DNA from: a virus
DNA: 48,141 nucleotides
Virus record (IMG/VR): IMGVR_UViG_3300021138_001874
Span: 1-48,141 of that record
Strand: one strand, 5' to 3'
Shown here: positions 31,231 through 38,479 of the stretch, piece by piece
Layout of the letters: the number at the start of each line of letters is the position of its first letter
Position numbering within the stretch: position 1 is the stretch's first letter
Position numbers and translations under genes: made by a program
The notes under the pieces: generated by a model
What the model saw: the letters and a program-made list of their open reading frames with translations, nothing else
What the model was told of the DNA's origin: nothing
Database searches by the model: none

Positions 31231-31533
31231 ATGGCTGCTATTACTTTTGATACTTTAAAATATGCTAATAGACTTAAAGCTGCTGGCGTGCCTGATAGAC
31301 AAGCAGAAGCTGAGGCAGAAGTCTTAGCAGAAGCACTTGAAGTTAACCTTAAAGAGTTAGTCACTAAAGAAGACTTATTGGCTACCCAAAAAGATTTACA
31401 CCGCGATATTGATGATCTACGTCGTGATATAGATGCTAGATTTGTCCAGATGGAGCAACGCTTAACCATTAAGCTAGGTGCGCTTATGGCTTTCTCCATC
31501 GGCATCGTTGCTGCACTGGTTAAACTACTTTGA
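31231..31533 (+). CDS. DUF1640-like protein, array copy 1
   Basis: 100 aa: AITFDTLKYANRLKAAGVPD module, coiled coil with LKELVTKEDLLATQKDLHR and DDLRRDIDARFVQMEQR, then transmembrane helix GALMAFSIGIVAALVKLL. First of five tandem genes oriented against the early operon. The N-terminal half is nearly identical to copy 2 and the C-terminal half to the copy at 26043, so it is a hybrid. AGGA ribosome site upstream. Confidence 0.8.
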   Translation: MAAITFDTLKYANRLKAAGVPDRQAEAEAEVLAEALEVNLKELVTKEDLLATQKDLHRDIDDLRRDIDARFVQMEQRLTIKLGALMAFSIGIVAALVKLL

Positions 31534-31566
31534 TAATCAGCCAACTTAATTTCATTAGGAATCATC

Positions 31567-31836
31567 ATGGCCACTATTACTTTCGATACGCTAAAATTTG
31601 CTAATAAACTTAAATCAGCAGGCGTACCTGATAAACAAGCAGAAGCTGAGGCAGAGGCTTTATCAGAAGCCCTTGAGGTAAATCTTAAAGAACTAGTGAC
31701 CAAAGAGCATCTTGACATTAAGCTCCAGCAAGAATTAGCGCCCATACGTACTGATTTAGCAGTTATCAAATGGATGATAGGTTTAATGTTAGCAGGCGTT
31801 ATCTCGCTAGTATTAAAAGCCTTTTTCCCTTCATAA
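31567..31836 (+). CDS. DUF1640-like protein, array copy 2
   Basis: 89 aa: TITFDTLKFANKLKSAGVPD (as in copy 1), linker KELVTKEHLDIKLQQELAP, and a C-terminal helix with a different ending (WMIGLMLAGVISLVLKAFFP) shared with copy 4. TTAGGAATC ribosome site. Probably translated from the same transcript as copy 1. Confidence 0.8.
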   Translation: MATITFDTLKFANKLKSAGVPDKQAEAEAEALSEALEVNLKELVTKEHLDIKLQQELAPIRTDLAVIKWMIGLMLAGVISLVLKAFFPS

Positions 31837-31857
31837 TTCACCTCATTAGGAATAATA

Positions 31858-32121
31858 ATGGCCGCCATCAACTTTGATACGCACGAATTTTTTAACGAAC
31901 TCAAGTCATCAGGCTTTAGTGACCAACAGGCCGAAACGATCACGCGCTTACAAAAAGCGGCTATCGTATCTACGCTTGAGCAAGCCAAGCATGAATATGA
32001 TTTGGATAACGTCACTACTAAACGCGACCTAAAAGAGCTAGAACTACGTTTAACCATAAAAATGGGCACGATGCTGTCTGTCGCTGTTGCTGTTATCGCT
32101 GCACTAGTCAAACTACTTTGA
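31858..32121 (+). CDS. DUF1640-like protein, array copy 3
   Basis: 87 aa: INFDTHEFFNELKSSGFSDQ, then QAETITRLQKAA, closest to the copy at 10012; coiled coil NVTTKRDLKELELRLT; C-terminal helix GTMLSVAVAVIAALVKLL as in the VKLL class. TTAGGAATA upstream. 21-bp spacing to copy 2. Confidence 0.8.
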   Translation: MAAINFDTHEFFNELKSSGFSDQQAETITRLQKAAIVSTLEQAKHEYDLDNVTTKRDLKELELRLTIKMGTMLSVAVAVIAALVKLL

Positions 32122-32154
32122 TAACCCGCTAACTTAACTTCACTAGGAACAGCT

Positions 32155-32427
32155 ATGGCAACCATCACTTTTGACACCCATAAATTTGTACGTAAACTAA
32201 GGACAGCCGGACTTGAAGAAGAACAGGCGGAAGCTTTCGCAGACGCTTTTAGTGATGCGCAAGGCGAAGCAGACTTAGCTAGTAAGCGCGACATTAGCGA
32301 CTTACGCCGAGAGATTGATGTACGCTTTGAGCGCATCGATGGCGAACTAAAGCTTAATCGCTGGATGCTAGGCATTTTAATTGCCGGTGTCATGTCACTA
32401 GTGTTAAAGTCATTTTTTCCATCGTAG
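32155..32427 (+). CDS. DUF1640-like protein, array copy 4
   Basis: 90 aa: TITFDTHKFVRKLRTAGLEE, coiled coil DLASKRDISDLRREIDVRFE, and a C-terminal helix WMLGILIAGVMSLVLKSFFP shared with copy 2. CTAGGAACA upstream. Followed within seven bases by an N-truncated copy. Confidence 0.8.
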   Translation: MATITFDTHKFVRKLRTAGLEEEQAEAFADAFSDAQGEADLASKRDISDLRREIDVRFERIDGELKLNRWMLGILIAGVMSLVLKSFFPS

Positions 32428-32433
32428 CGTCCT

Positions 32434-32595
32434 ATGCAAGGCAAAGCAGACTTAGCGACTAAGCAAGACATAGAAAGCTTAAAACAAGAGATGAAAGTCA
32501 GCATGTCTGAGTTAAAAGTCGAGTTAATTAAATGGGTAACAGGTGCTTTAATTGCGCAAGCTGCTGTTATTGCCACATTAGTCAAACTACTTTGA
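32434..32595 (+). pseudogene. N-truncated DUF1640 copy 5
   Basis: 53 codons (MQGKADLATKQDIESLKQEM, then ALIAQAAVIATLVKLL) that start in the middle of the family's coiled coil. The family N-terminal ITFDT module is missing and no good ribosome site precedes the ATG. AQGKADLATK matches AQGEADLASK in copy 4, suggesting a recombination or deletion endpoint there. It may still be translated as a short membrane peptide. Confidence 0.65.
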
Positions 32596-32626
32596 AGACT
32601 TGCTAACTTAATCATCCCCAAACTCC

Positions 32627-33625
32627 CTAAGCCGCAGCGGCAACAGTTGTGTTGATGGTTAAACTCTGAATACAATCGCCCATGCGCTCACTGGATAAAT
32701 TAATCAACCAAGGCAATAGCTCAAGAGGGATATGGTTGCTAATCAATTCTTGTAGCGACTCTTTACTCCCGCCTATGTCAGCCATAAACTTCGCTTTGCT
32801 TTGAACCAATTGATCAGAAGGAATAGAGTGAAACATACCTATTTCGGATGCCATTTGGGTAACTATCCAGCGTCTAGTTTCTCCATTTTCTAACGGCACA
32901 AGATTGATGGCGATGCTATTGTGTTGCACAGGCTCTTCGGGTTGTTTGGGCATAATTTCTCCGGCTACGCTTTTGATGCGTTCTGCCACTAAGTCTTCGA
33001 GTTCTTCGGGGGTAAAGGCCAGCTTAAGGGGTTCGGCTGGAATGGCTTGCTTTTTTAGGGGTAGTAACTTCATGCCTAAAAGACGCGCTGCTTCTGCTAA
33101 TTTACCTGCAGGGATGTTTTTGTAAGTGGTGATACCGTAATGCTCATAAATCTTGCGATACAAAATTGGATAAGCTTTACCATCGCTTTTGCAGAATGCT
33201 TCAATGGATTTTTTAAACTGTGCGGCTTCGGCTTCGCTGATAAACGGAGAGGCGAGTGACTTTAGGCCGTATTGGGGTTTTTGGAGTTGTTGAAGCTTAG
33301 CTTCTAGTTGATCAAAAGCATTGATATACGACTCTTTCCATTTAGCCGCTTCTTTGCCAGTGAAACCCATCGCTAAAAATATAAAGCCGTTTTTAGTCAT
33401 CTCATATGCTGGGCGCTTTTCGCCTTTAGCATCTAAATATTCAACCAGCCCAAAATTGAGCGCGTGAAATTCCGCTGAACATTCAAGGTTTTGGATTGCT
33501 CGCAAGACATGCGTATGACGCTTGCCAAAAAATTCAGCAACTTTAAGTGAAGTGGTTTTGATAACGCCATTGATTTCAGCAACGTCTGGGCGTAATTCGG
33601 TTGTAACTTGAGATTGATTGTTCAT
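32627..33625 (-). CDS. rha: Rha-family phage regulatory protein
   Basis: 332 aa. N-terminal Rha domain (TTSLKVAEFFGKRHTHVLRA, RPAYEMTKNGFIFLAMGFTG, KEAAKWKESYINAFDQLE), known from phi80 and similar phages. The central part (FKKSIEAFCKSDGKAYPILY, TYKNIPAGKLAEAARLLGMK) is an ORF6C-like domain. Rha proteins interfere with growth in IHF-deficient hosts and are early regulators. The ATG overlaps the TGA of a short upstream frame (coupled). Confidence 0.85.
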   Translation of the reverse strand: MNNQSQVTTELRPDVAEINGVIKTTSLKVAEFFGKRHTHVLRAIQNLECSAEFHALNFGLVEYLDAKGEKRPAYEMTKNGFIFLAMGFTGKEAAKWKESYINAFDQLEAKLQQLQKPQYGLKSLASPFISEAEAAQFKKSIEAFCKSDGKAYPILYRKIYEHYGITTYKNIPAGKLAEAARLLGMKLLPLKKQAIPAEPLKLAFTPEELEDLVAERIKSVAGEIMPKQPEEPVQHNSIAINLVPLENGETRRWIVTQMASEIGMFHSIPSDQLVQSKAKFMADIGGSKESLQELISNHIPLELLPWLINLSSERMGDCIQSLTINTTVAAAA

Positions 33626-33870
33626 GAGTAACTCCTTGCAAATGATTTTAAACCACCGCTCGAAGTGACCAAACTTTGGGCGGTGGGCAATGTATTAGGT
33701 TGGTCAATCGGGGCAAGGACCCGACAGGCTCGAAAGCCTCCCAATACACCACCCACCATAAAGTGAAGGGCATAAAAAAAGCCACGAACCTTTCGGCGCG
33801 TAACTTCTGCGCCTTGCTTACACGAGTGACCAAACCCGCCTGCCCAATGTGGGGCAGTGGGTAAATGATA
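33622..33870 (-). other. Ash/Icd-like leader frame upstream of rha; 317-bp region without firm gene
   Basis: The 317 bp between rha and the RelE gene hold no firm gene. One frame, ending TGA in the four-base overlap with the rha start, reads RRKVRGFFYALHFMVGGVLG, GFRACRVLAPIDQPN and ends SFARSYS. The FF...HFMVG pattern and the position directly ahead of a regulator recall the Ash/Icd-like leader peptides of satellite phages such as P4. I find no in-frame ATG with a ribosome site, so its start is unknown. Confidence 0.3.
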
Positions 33871-33942
33871 GCTGGGGTTCGTAACTTTGTCAAAATTTAC
33901 ACAATTATTTACAATGCTTATAAAATACTTATAATTGCTGCT

Positions 33943-34200
33943 ATGAACGAAATTAACTGGAATCCTAAAGCGCTTAAGCAAATAGAAAAGATCAAGGATA
34001 GTAAGGCACGAAAGCGTGTTTATACTGAATCGCAAGCCTTGTCTGATTTTCCACATTGTCAGGGCGTAAAAAAGCTGGTCAACCATGAATACAGCTACCG
34101 CTTGCGGGCTGGCAATTACCGAGTGTTTTTCGAGTTCGACGGCGATGTTCATATTATCAACATTGAAGAGGTGAAAAAACGTGATGAAAGCACTTACTAA
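33943..34200 (+). CDS. RelE-family toxin
   Basis: 85 aa from ATG 33943: INWNPKALKQIEKIKDSKAR, then HGYSYR-like NHEYSYRLRAGNYRVFFEFD and IINIEEVKKRDESTY. This is the RelE/ParE fold with conserved Arg and terminal Tyr. It is followed, with 17-20 bp overlap, by an HTH antitoxin. Oriented away from rha and opposite to the early operon. Confidence 0.85.
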   Translation: MNEINWNPKALKQIEKIKDSKARKRVYTESQALSDFPHCQGVKKLVNHEYSYRLRAGNYRVFFEFDGDVHIINIEEVKKRDESTY

Positions 34201-34516
34201 CTACCAAATGATTAACGGAGCAGACGGCAGGCCAGCGTTTGTTGTGATGCCTTATGCCGATTTTGTAAAAATTCCAGGAGCAATTGCTCCCGGCATGATT
34301 CCAAATGCTGTCGTCGGCAAGCGCATCATGGAAGATATGAGCATGTTGCAAGCTTGGCGTGAATACTTGCTGTTGACACAAACTGATATGGCGGAGCGTA
34401 TGGGCATCACTCAAGCTGGTTATGCACAAATCGAATCTGCCAAACGCCCACGCAAGGCCACGCTGGAAAAAGCGGCGACAGCGCTGGGTATTTCTTTGGC
34501 GCAGTTGGCGTACTAG
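34184..34516 (+). CDS. HTH antitoxin of RelE module
   Basis: 110 aa from ATG 34184, overlapping the toxin. The N-terminal part (NYQMINGADGRPAFVVMPYA) resembles a Phd-like toxin-binding segment, and the C-terminal HTH (LLLTQTDMAERMGITQAGYA, QIESAKRPRKATLEKAATAL) binds DNA. A typical antitoxin whose HTH is C-terminal. Confidence 0.85.
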   Translation: MKALTNYQMINGADGRPAFVVMPYADFVKIPGAIAPGMIPNAVVGKRIMEDMSMLQAWREYLLLTQTDMAERMGITQAGYAQIESAKRPRKATLEKAATALGISLAQLAY

Positions 34517-34525
34517 GGGCTTATT

Positions 34526-34876
34526 ATGACCATTCACATTGAAGACATGGCCAGTATGGATTTTTCCGATGTCACTACCGGAAACAAAATGCGCCCCATT
34601 CACCCTGGCGAAATTCTGCGAGAAGAATTTTTGATTCCGCTGGATATGAGCGTCAACGCCTTGGCTATTGCTTTGCGCGTTCCTGCAACCCGTATCCATG
34701 AAATTGTTAAGGAGCGTAGAAGTATTAGCCCCGACACGGCTTTGCGTTTGGCTAGGTACTTTGGCGCATCTGCCGAATTTTGGCTTAACCTGCAAAGTTC
34801 TTATGACTTGCGCTTGGCTAAGCAGCAGATTCTTCCAGCCATTGAGCAAGAAGTATTGCCACGCGTAGCCGCTTAA
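34526..34876 (+). CDS. higA: HigA-family antitoxin without its HigB
   Basis: 116 aa. HigA-type HTH: MRPIHPGEILREEFLIPLDM, SVNALAIALRVPATRIHEIV and RRSISPDTALRLARYFGASA. The typical family is encoded after a HigB toxin, but the gene in front here is the complete RelE/HTH pair. It may neutralise a related host toxin (anti-addiction) or be a left-over of a lost HigB. Nine bases separate it from the preceding gene, so it is co-transcribed. Confidence 0.85.
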   Translation: MTIHIEDMASMDFSDVTTGNKMRPIHPGEILREEFLIPLDMSVNALAIALRVPATRIHEIVKERRSISPDTALRLARYFGASAEFWLNLQSSYDLRLAKQQILPAIEQEVLPRVAA

Positions 34877-34920
34877 AGACTGGCTCAAAGAGCATTCAGA
34901 GGCATAGGCTAATTGAAAAC

Positions 34921-35214
34921 TCATATCGAGATATACCCAAAAGCAAGCCAGTATTCCTGAGTGCGCCTAACCCCTTCGTAGTGCATCAACTTGAGCATAT
35001 CGCCTTCATAGCCGTGTGAGCTTCTTGACACGCGGCCATCAAGCAAATCATGACAGCTTGAGCAGCAGAAAGCCCCATGGAGATCACTGACTTTCATACC
35101 CATGCCACCGCCGTTTAAGTGTGCAAGCACTACGGTTTCTGTTCTGCGATTACAAACGCCTGGTATTCTCACCAAGCATTCTTGCCCTTTAGCCGATTGA
35201 CGTAATTTATTCAT
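34921..35214 (-). CDS. YbcO-like HNH nuclease family protein (DUF1364)
   Basis: 97 aa. LRQSAKGQECLVRIPGVCN, ETVVLAHLNGGGMGMKVSDL and GAFCCSSCHDLLDGR match the DUF1364/YbcO family of lambdoid nin regions, a small HNH/zinc-type nuclease. His and Cys residues (HL, CCSSCHD) are in the expected places. The four-base overlap with the upstream DUF1367 gene copies the lambdoid arrangement. Confidence 0.85.
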   Translation of the reverse strand: MNKLRQSAKGQECLVRIPGVCNRRTETVVLAHLNGGGMGMKVSDLHGAFCCSSCHDLLDGRVSRSSHGYEGDMLKLMHYEGVRRTQEYWLAFGYISI

Positions 35215-35669
35215 GCGTAAGCCAAAACCTTGCTGACTAATAAATTCATATCATCCTCGCTGTAGTAAGTTAAGTAATCGCTCAAAATGACTGTAATGGC
35301 CGTATTGAATAAACTATCAAATTCGTCTTGTTTCATTTTGGCAAAGCTGATCGATTTAGCTCTTTGCACCACGTTATTGCGCTTGTTAAGCTCAAGTTCC
35401 CAATGCCCACAGGCGATAATGACTTCTTCCCTAAAACGCTCAAAAGACTTAAAAACCCGAATGTTGTTGTGAAACACTTCTGGCTGTTCGTAGTTTTCAT
35501 AGGCAAGGTTCAGTAAGCTAAAAAACTTGCGGTGCATAGGTGCGTTTCTTGGCTGCGTAATTTCAGCCTTGTATAACTCATTAGCTCTAAAACCTTCCAT
35601 AGCCTCTGCCGATACATCATCTGCAGGACAAAAGGTGTCATAGAGTTTTCTTAGCCAAATCGTAGTCAT
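35211..35669 (-). CDS. DUF1367 protein
   Basis: 152 aa. Core KAEITQPRNAPMHRKFFSLL and NLAYENYEQPE, followed by a helical C-terminus, matches DUF1367 of nin-type regions, of unknown function. Start overlaps a 46-aa membrane gene (ATGA) and its end overlaps the YbcO-like gene. Confidence 0.8.
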   Translation of the reverse strand: MTTIWLRKLYDTFCPADDVSAEAMEGFRANELYKAEITQPRNAPMHRKFFSLLNLAYENYEQPEVFHNNIRVFKSFERFREEVIIACGHWELELNKRNNVVQRAKSISFAKMKQDEFDSLFNTAITVILSDYLTYYSEDDMNLLVSKVLAYA

Positions 35670-35806
35670 TTAATTTTCAATAAAAGAACAGCTAAGCTAA
35701 AGCCCAATGCGGCTGCTGTAATCAATAAGCTTATCGCCAAAGCAATCACAGGAAAGCCATCTGCGCTTAGTAAAAACTCAAAATATGACTGATTAAAACC
35801 CTTCAT
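35666..35806 (-). CDS. 46-aa membrane protein
   Basis: Reads MKGFNQSYFEFLLSADGFPV and then one transmembrane helix (ALAISLLITAAALGFSLAVL) ending with LKIK. AGGGA lies ahead of the ATG, and its TGA overlaps the DUF1367 ATG (ATGA). It also overlaps the preceding 43-aa gene by 14 bases. The coupled ends argue for expression; function unknown. Confidence 0.55.
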   Translation of the reverse strand: MKGFNQSYFEFLLSADGFPVIALAISLLITAAALGFSLAVLLLKIK

Positions 35807-35924
35807 GATTAATCCCTAAAATGACCACCATCAGCCAACTAAAACGCCAGCCAAATGAGGTTGATTCGATCCACGGCAACAGTGTCCAGTCGGCAGGATG
35901 GGGTAAGATGGCATATTCGATCAT
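35793..35924 (-). CDS. 43-aa membrane peptide
   Basis: MIEYAILPHPADWTLLPWIE followed by a hydrophobic stretch (WRFSWLMVVILGIN). An excellent ribosome site AAGGG precedes the ATG, 14 bp after the stop of the P-like gene. Its 3' end overlaps the next gene. Possibly a small inner-membrane effector of the early operon. Confidence 0.5.
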   Translation of the reverse strand: MIEYAILPHPADWTLLPWIESTSFGWRFSWLMVVILGINHEGF

Positions 35925-35938
35925 AAAATACCCTTGTT

Positions 35939-36715
35939 TTAGTGATAGTTTTCTAACATCAAACTCGCTTTTTCAAGTAGCTGATGATTATATTTTGCAA
36001 GCTCAATGCGCTCAGCCTCACGATCAAGAATATCTTGACGCTTTTTGTCCTCAAGCATTTTTTGCCCATCTTTCATAGCCTGACTAAGCTCACGCCACTT
36101 TGACTTTAGGTGCTGCGCATTGTTAGGCATTTCAGTTACTTTCCCGGTCAACAATCCAGCAATAACACCAGCATCTTTAGGAGCTGGCAGATACTTATCA
36201 GCAATCTGTTGTGTAATGCGTCCTGCTAACACGGCTTTTTGCAATACCGGCTCAATCATAGTCTTGTCATAGCCTGTGCAGACTTTCCAGACAACAGGCG
36301 CTTGCATAATTGACGCTTCGCTGCATAAGCGCTCATAAGCGCCCTTAAAGGCCATACGTGCAGCAATTCTGTCGCCCTCGGTGATTAAATCAAAAGCCAC
36401 TGCATAAGCAGCTGCCATCTCCTCTGTCCAGACAACTGTCTCATCCTCTGACCTTGGCATCATTGCCCACGCTTCATCAGCGCTAAGGCGTTTATTATGC
36501 GCACTTAGCAGATCAACAATGTCAGCAGGTACTGGTGCATAACGACTGGTTTTGCAATGATGCCTAAGAGCCGCAAGCACTGGTTCAATGTCGTAATCCT
36601 CAAGACTACTGAACGCTGATACCATTGCGCGTTGCGATAACACTCTACCGGCTGCCAATACCTCATGAGCATCAGCCCAAGCCTCTGAAAATTCGTTAAA
36701 GTCTCGCTTGTTCAT
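35939..36715 (-). CDS. Replication P/helicase-loader-like protein
   Basis: 258 aa. N-terminal FSEAWADAHEVLAAGRVLSQ, then VLAALRHHCKTSRYAPVPADIVDLL, a layout common to phage helicase-loader/replisome-organiser proteins (lambda P, G39P-like). The middle (AWAMMPRSEDETVVWTEEMA) is alpha-helical, and the C-terminus is a charged coiled coil (KMLEDKKRQDILDREAERIE). Follows the O-like gene with a 20-base overlap, giving an O-P pair. Function by analogy; no Walker motifs present. Confidence 0.65.
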   Translation of the reverse strand: MNKRDFNEFSEAWADAHEVLAAGRVLSQRAMVSAFSSLEDYDIEPVLAALRHHCKTSRYAPVPADIVDLLSAHNKRLSADEAWAMMPRSEDETVVWTEEMAAAYAVAFDLITEGDRIAARMAFKGAYERLCSEASIMQAPVVWKVCTGYDKTMIEPVLQKAVLAGRITQQIADKYLPAPKDAGVIAGLLTGKVTEMPNNAQHLKSKWRELSQAMKDGQKMLEDKKRQDILDREAERIELAKYNHQLLEKASLMLENYH

Positions 36716-37508
36716 ATCTAATCTCTGTCGAAGTTGAATCTATTGCATCACCTATATTGCCATCAGGGTATAAATACACTGGGCGCTGCATAGGTTGTTT
36801 TACAAATCCTGAGTTTTTGCCAAAAGCAGAATTATTTGCTTTTTGATTTTGCCAATTCCATCCAGAATTAAAACTTTGCCAGCTCCGCTCAATACAGATC
36901 CTTACAGCATCGCTAGGCGTAATCTCTGCTTTCAAAGCCTCTCTTTCGAGAGCTTTAATCGCAGTTTGAGTAAGCTTTGTTTTCCTAATCTTCAAAAAGT
37001 CCTGAACCAAAACTAGGTCGATACCCAATGCAAGAAGCGCGGCGGTTTCAAAGTTTTGTTTTTTTGTCGGTGTCGTTTTGTTTTCTAGATTTTTTTTCGA
37101 TGTAGCGTTAGCTACATGCTTTTTCTCTTTTTCTGTATCTGTATCTGTATCTGTATCTGTATCTGTATCTGGGGGCGTTACTGTAACGTTACATGCTATT
37201 TTTTTTCTCTCTCTATGCCTTGCAACCCGCTCCGCACTTGAGTCTGATATAAATTGACGCTTATCCCAGTTAAGAACATTATTAGATTTATCAATAAAAC
37301 CCTTTTCAATAAAAATATCTTTTGTAACCTGCCATTCTTCGTTACTAATCCTTAGTTGAAACGAAACTTCATCATCTTGTAACGTTACATTGCCGTTACA
37401 TCTAAGACACAAAACCATAATTAATCTTCTTTGGTTTTGCTCACTCATCATTTGAACCTTAGGATCAGTTAAAAACTCTGCATAGAGCCTGAACCACAGA
37501 TTAGACAT
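36696..37508 (-). CDS. Replication initiator (O-like) protein
   Basis: 270 aa. N-terminal winged-helix-like region (WFRLYAEFLTDPKVQMMSEQ, FIDKSNNVLNWDKRQFISDS) followed by VARHRERKK, as in phage replisome organiser/initiator proteins. A (Asp-Thr)n linker coded by a hexanucleotide repeat and a Lys-rich linker connect to a C-terminal helical domain (QTAIKALEREALKAEITPSD). GTAACGTTAC palindromes lie inside its gene and could be origin iterons, as in lambda O. The P-like gene overlaps its 3' end. Confidence 0.75.
   Translation of the reverse strand: MSNLWFRLYAEFLTDPKVQMMSEQNQRRLIMVLCLRCNGNVTLQDDEVSFQLRISNEEWQVTKDIFIEKGFIDKSNNVLNWDKRQFISDSSAERVARHRERKKIACNVTVTPPDTDTDTDTDTDTEKEKKHVANATSKKNLENKTTPTKKQNFETAALLALGIDLVLVQDFLKIRKTKLTQTAIKALEREALKAEITPSDAVRICIERSWQSFNSGWNWQNQKANNSAFGKNSGFVKQPMQRPVYLYPDGNIGDAIDSTSTEIRYEQARL
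37101..37388. other. Candidate origin elements inside the initiator gene
   Basis: Palindromes GTAACGTTAC at 37183-37192 and 37379-37388, each followed by AT, plus another CGTTAC nearby (37391-37398) and TGTAGCGTTAGCTACA at 37101-37116. Repeated CGTTAC within the initiator gene resembles lambda-type iterons, but copy number is low, so this is tentative. Confidence 0.35.
37133..37168 (-). repeat. Hexanucleotide tandem repeat (CTGTAT)6
   Basis: Six perfect copies of CTGTAT (plus strand), encoding alternating Asp-Thr on the minus strand in the O-like protein. Slippage adds or removes two residues without breaking the frame. Confidence 0.85.
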
Positions 37509-37700
37509 AAATAAAATTCTTCATGCTGTTACTCCGATAACCCGACAAAAAATGGCGTAGCAACATGGTCGGAGACATGCTTTCGAGCGCCCTCTAGCTA
37601 CGCACAAACTGTTAAAACTCTTTACCCCTAAAGGGCGGGGATTTTCACCGTGTTAAACTAAGCTCTCTTACCAACCACGTTTAACTAGGATCAATCCCCA

Positions 37701-37879
37701 TGAACGAACACACTAAACTTGAACTACTTAAAATTGCCGCGACCTTGACAGCCGCTTCATCTAGCAATAAACACTCAAACCTTGTTAAAACTGAGTTTGA
37801 GCAATATTGCTTTTACCTCTTTAAAAACTTTGACAAGCTAGGATCTATAGAAAAAATAACTAGCGAAGACCAAAATTAA
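37701..37879 (+). CDS. Small hypothetical protein (~59 aa)
   Basis: ATG after an AGGA at a distance; reads MNEHTKLELLKIAATLTAAS and on to LFKNFDKLGSIEKI, helical, no motif. In the text I read, the frame before and after about 37731-37741 disagrees by one base, so either I misread a homopolymer/boundary there or the gene carries a frameshift. Gene lies divergent from the O-like gene and its 3' end overlaps the next gene by ~20 bp. Confidence 0.4.
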
Positions 37880-38048
37880 CCTTTGACATAAGGCTATTTA
37901 ACGCCTGTAAAATAATGTAATCAGCCAAAAAATTAGGATGTTGTTGCTCAAGAAATTCAAATATTTTTCTTTCCATTTCTGCTATAGCTTCAACATCCCT
38001 TTTGATTATTAAGCCCACCTTGCTTAATTTAGAGCTTTCTTCAGTCAT
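37860..38048 (-). CDS. Small hypothetical helical protein
   Basis: 62 aa with a helical, weakly hydrophobic C-terminus (FLADYIILQALNSLMSK). The ATG follows the preceding stop codon directly (TAGATG), so it is in the leftward early operon. Function unknown. Confidence 0.55.
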   Translation of the reverse strand: MTEESSKLSKVGLIIKRDVEAIAEMERKIFEFLEQQHPNFLADYIILQALNSLMSKVNFGLR

Positions 38049-38270
38049 CTAATCCACCTGTTTAAACTTACTGCATTCACGCAGCTCAGAACCGCCATAG
38101 AAGACGTGATAATTGGCTTTGTTACCCAATACCACCACTAATTCATTAAGTTGCTCAGTAGTTGCGCCCTTATTGACGTAATGCTCATAAGCCTTACATC
38201 TGCCAATACCTTTGCCATCGCCTACAGTGTCTTTGATAAAACCACGACACCTAGCGCAACACGCTTTAAT
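38049..38270 (-). CDS. Cys-rich small protein with no standard start codon
   Basis: 73 codons reading KACCARCRGFIKDTVGDGKG and IGRCKAYEHYVNKGA, then VLGNKANYHVFYGGSELREC. The Cys pattern (CCARC, GRC) is typical of small phage zinc proteins and the frame is clean. Upstream there is an in-frame stop and only GTA, GTT, TTA, CGT and ATT, so translation would have to begin at ATT (38270), by reinitiation after the preceding gene, or by frameshifting. The stop is joined to the next ATG. Confidence 0.5.
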   Translation of the reverse strand: MKACCARCRGFIKDTVGDGKGIGRCKAYEHYVNKGATTEQLNELVVVLGNKANYHVFYGGSELRECSKFKQVD

Positions 38271-38278
38271 ACGTAAAA

Positions 38279-38479
38279 CTACTTATCCGACTGAGTCGGA
38301 TTGTTACCGGCAACCCTTAGGATTAAAGTAGCCTCACGATGTTTTTGAATAGCCCAGTTGCCAAGAATTTCATCAACTAGCTTGGTGCGACATTCACCAC
38401 TTGCTGAACAATGACCATCTAAAACATCAACAGTAAAACGCGGCAATTGCACTCTAAGCTCTACAGTTTCTCTAGCCAT
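38279..38479 (-). CDS. Ribbon-helix-helix-like small regulator
   Basis: 66 aa. VELRVQLPRFTVDVLDGHCS followed by CRTKLVDEILGNWAIQKHRE resembles an Arc/MetJ ribbon-helix-helix dimer (strand, helix, turn, helix), possibly a cII/Arc-like regulator. Ends directly before the Cys-rich frame. Family call moderate. Confidence 0.6.
   Translation of the reverse strand: MARETVELRVQLPRFTVDVLDGHCSASGECRTKLVDEILGNWAIQKHREATLILRVAGNNPTQSDK

Noticed and set aside
31173-32675. 500-aa minus-strand open frame across the DUF1640 array
   Set aside because: It is the antisense of five well-formed DUF1640 genes with ribosome sites; its Ser/Ala-rich product repeats their pattern and has no known domain.
33648-33893. 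81-aa minus-strand frame upstream of rha
   Set aside because: Different frame from the Ash-like one; it is not coupled to rha and its product has no recognisable pattern.
34157-34924. 255-aa minus-strand open frame opposite the HTH and HigA genes
   Set aside because: The plus-strand genes are recognised families; the antisense product is unlike any protein.
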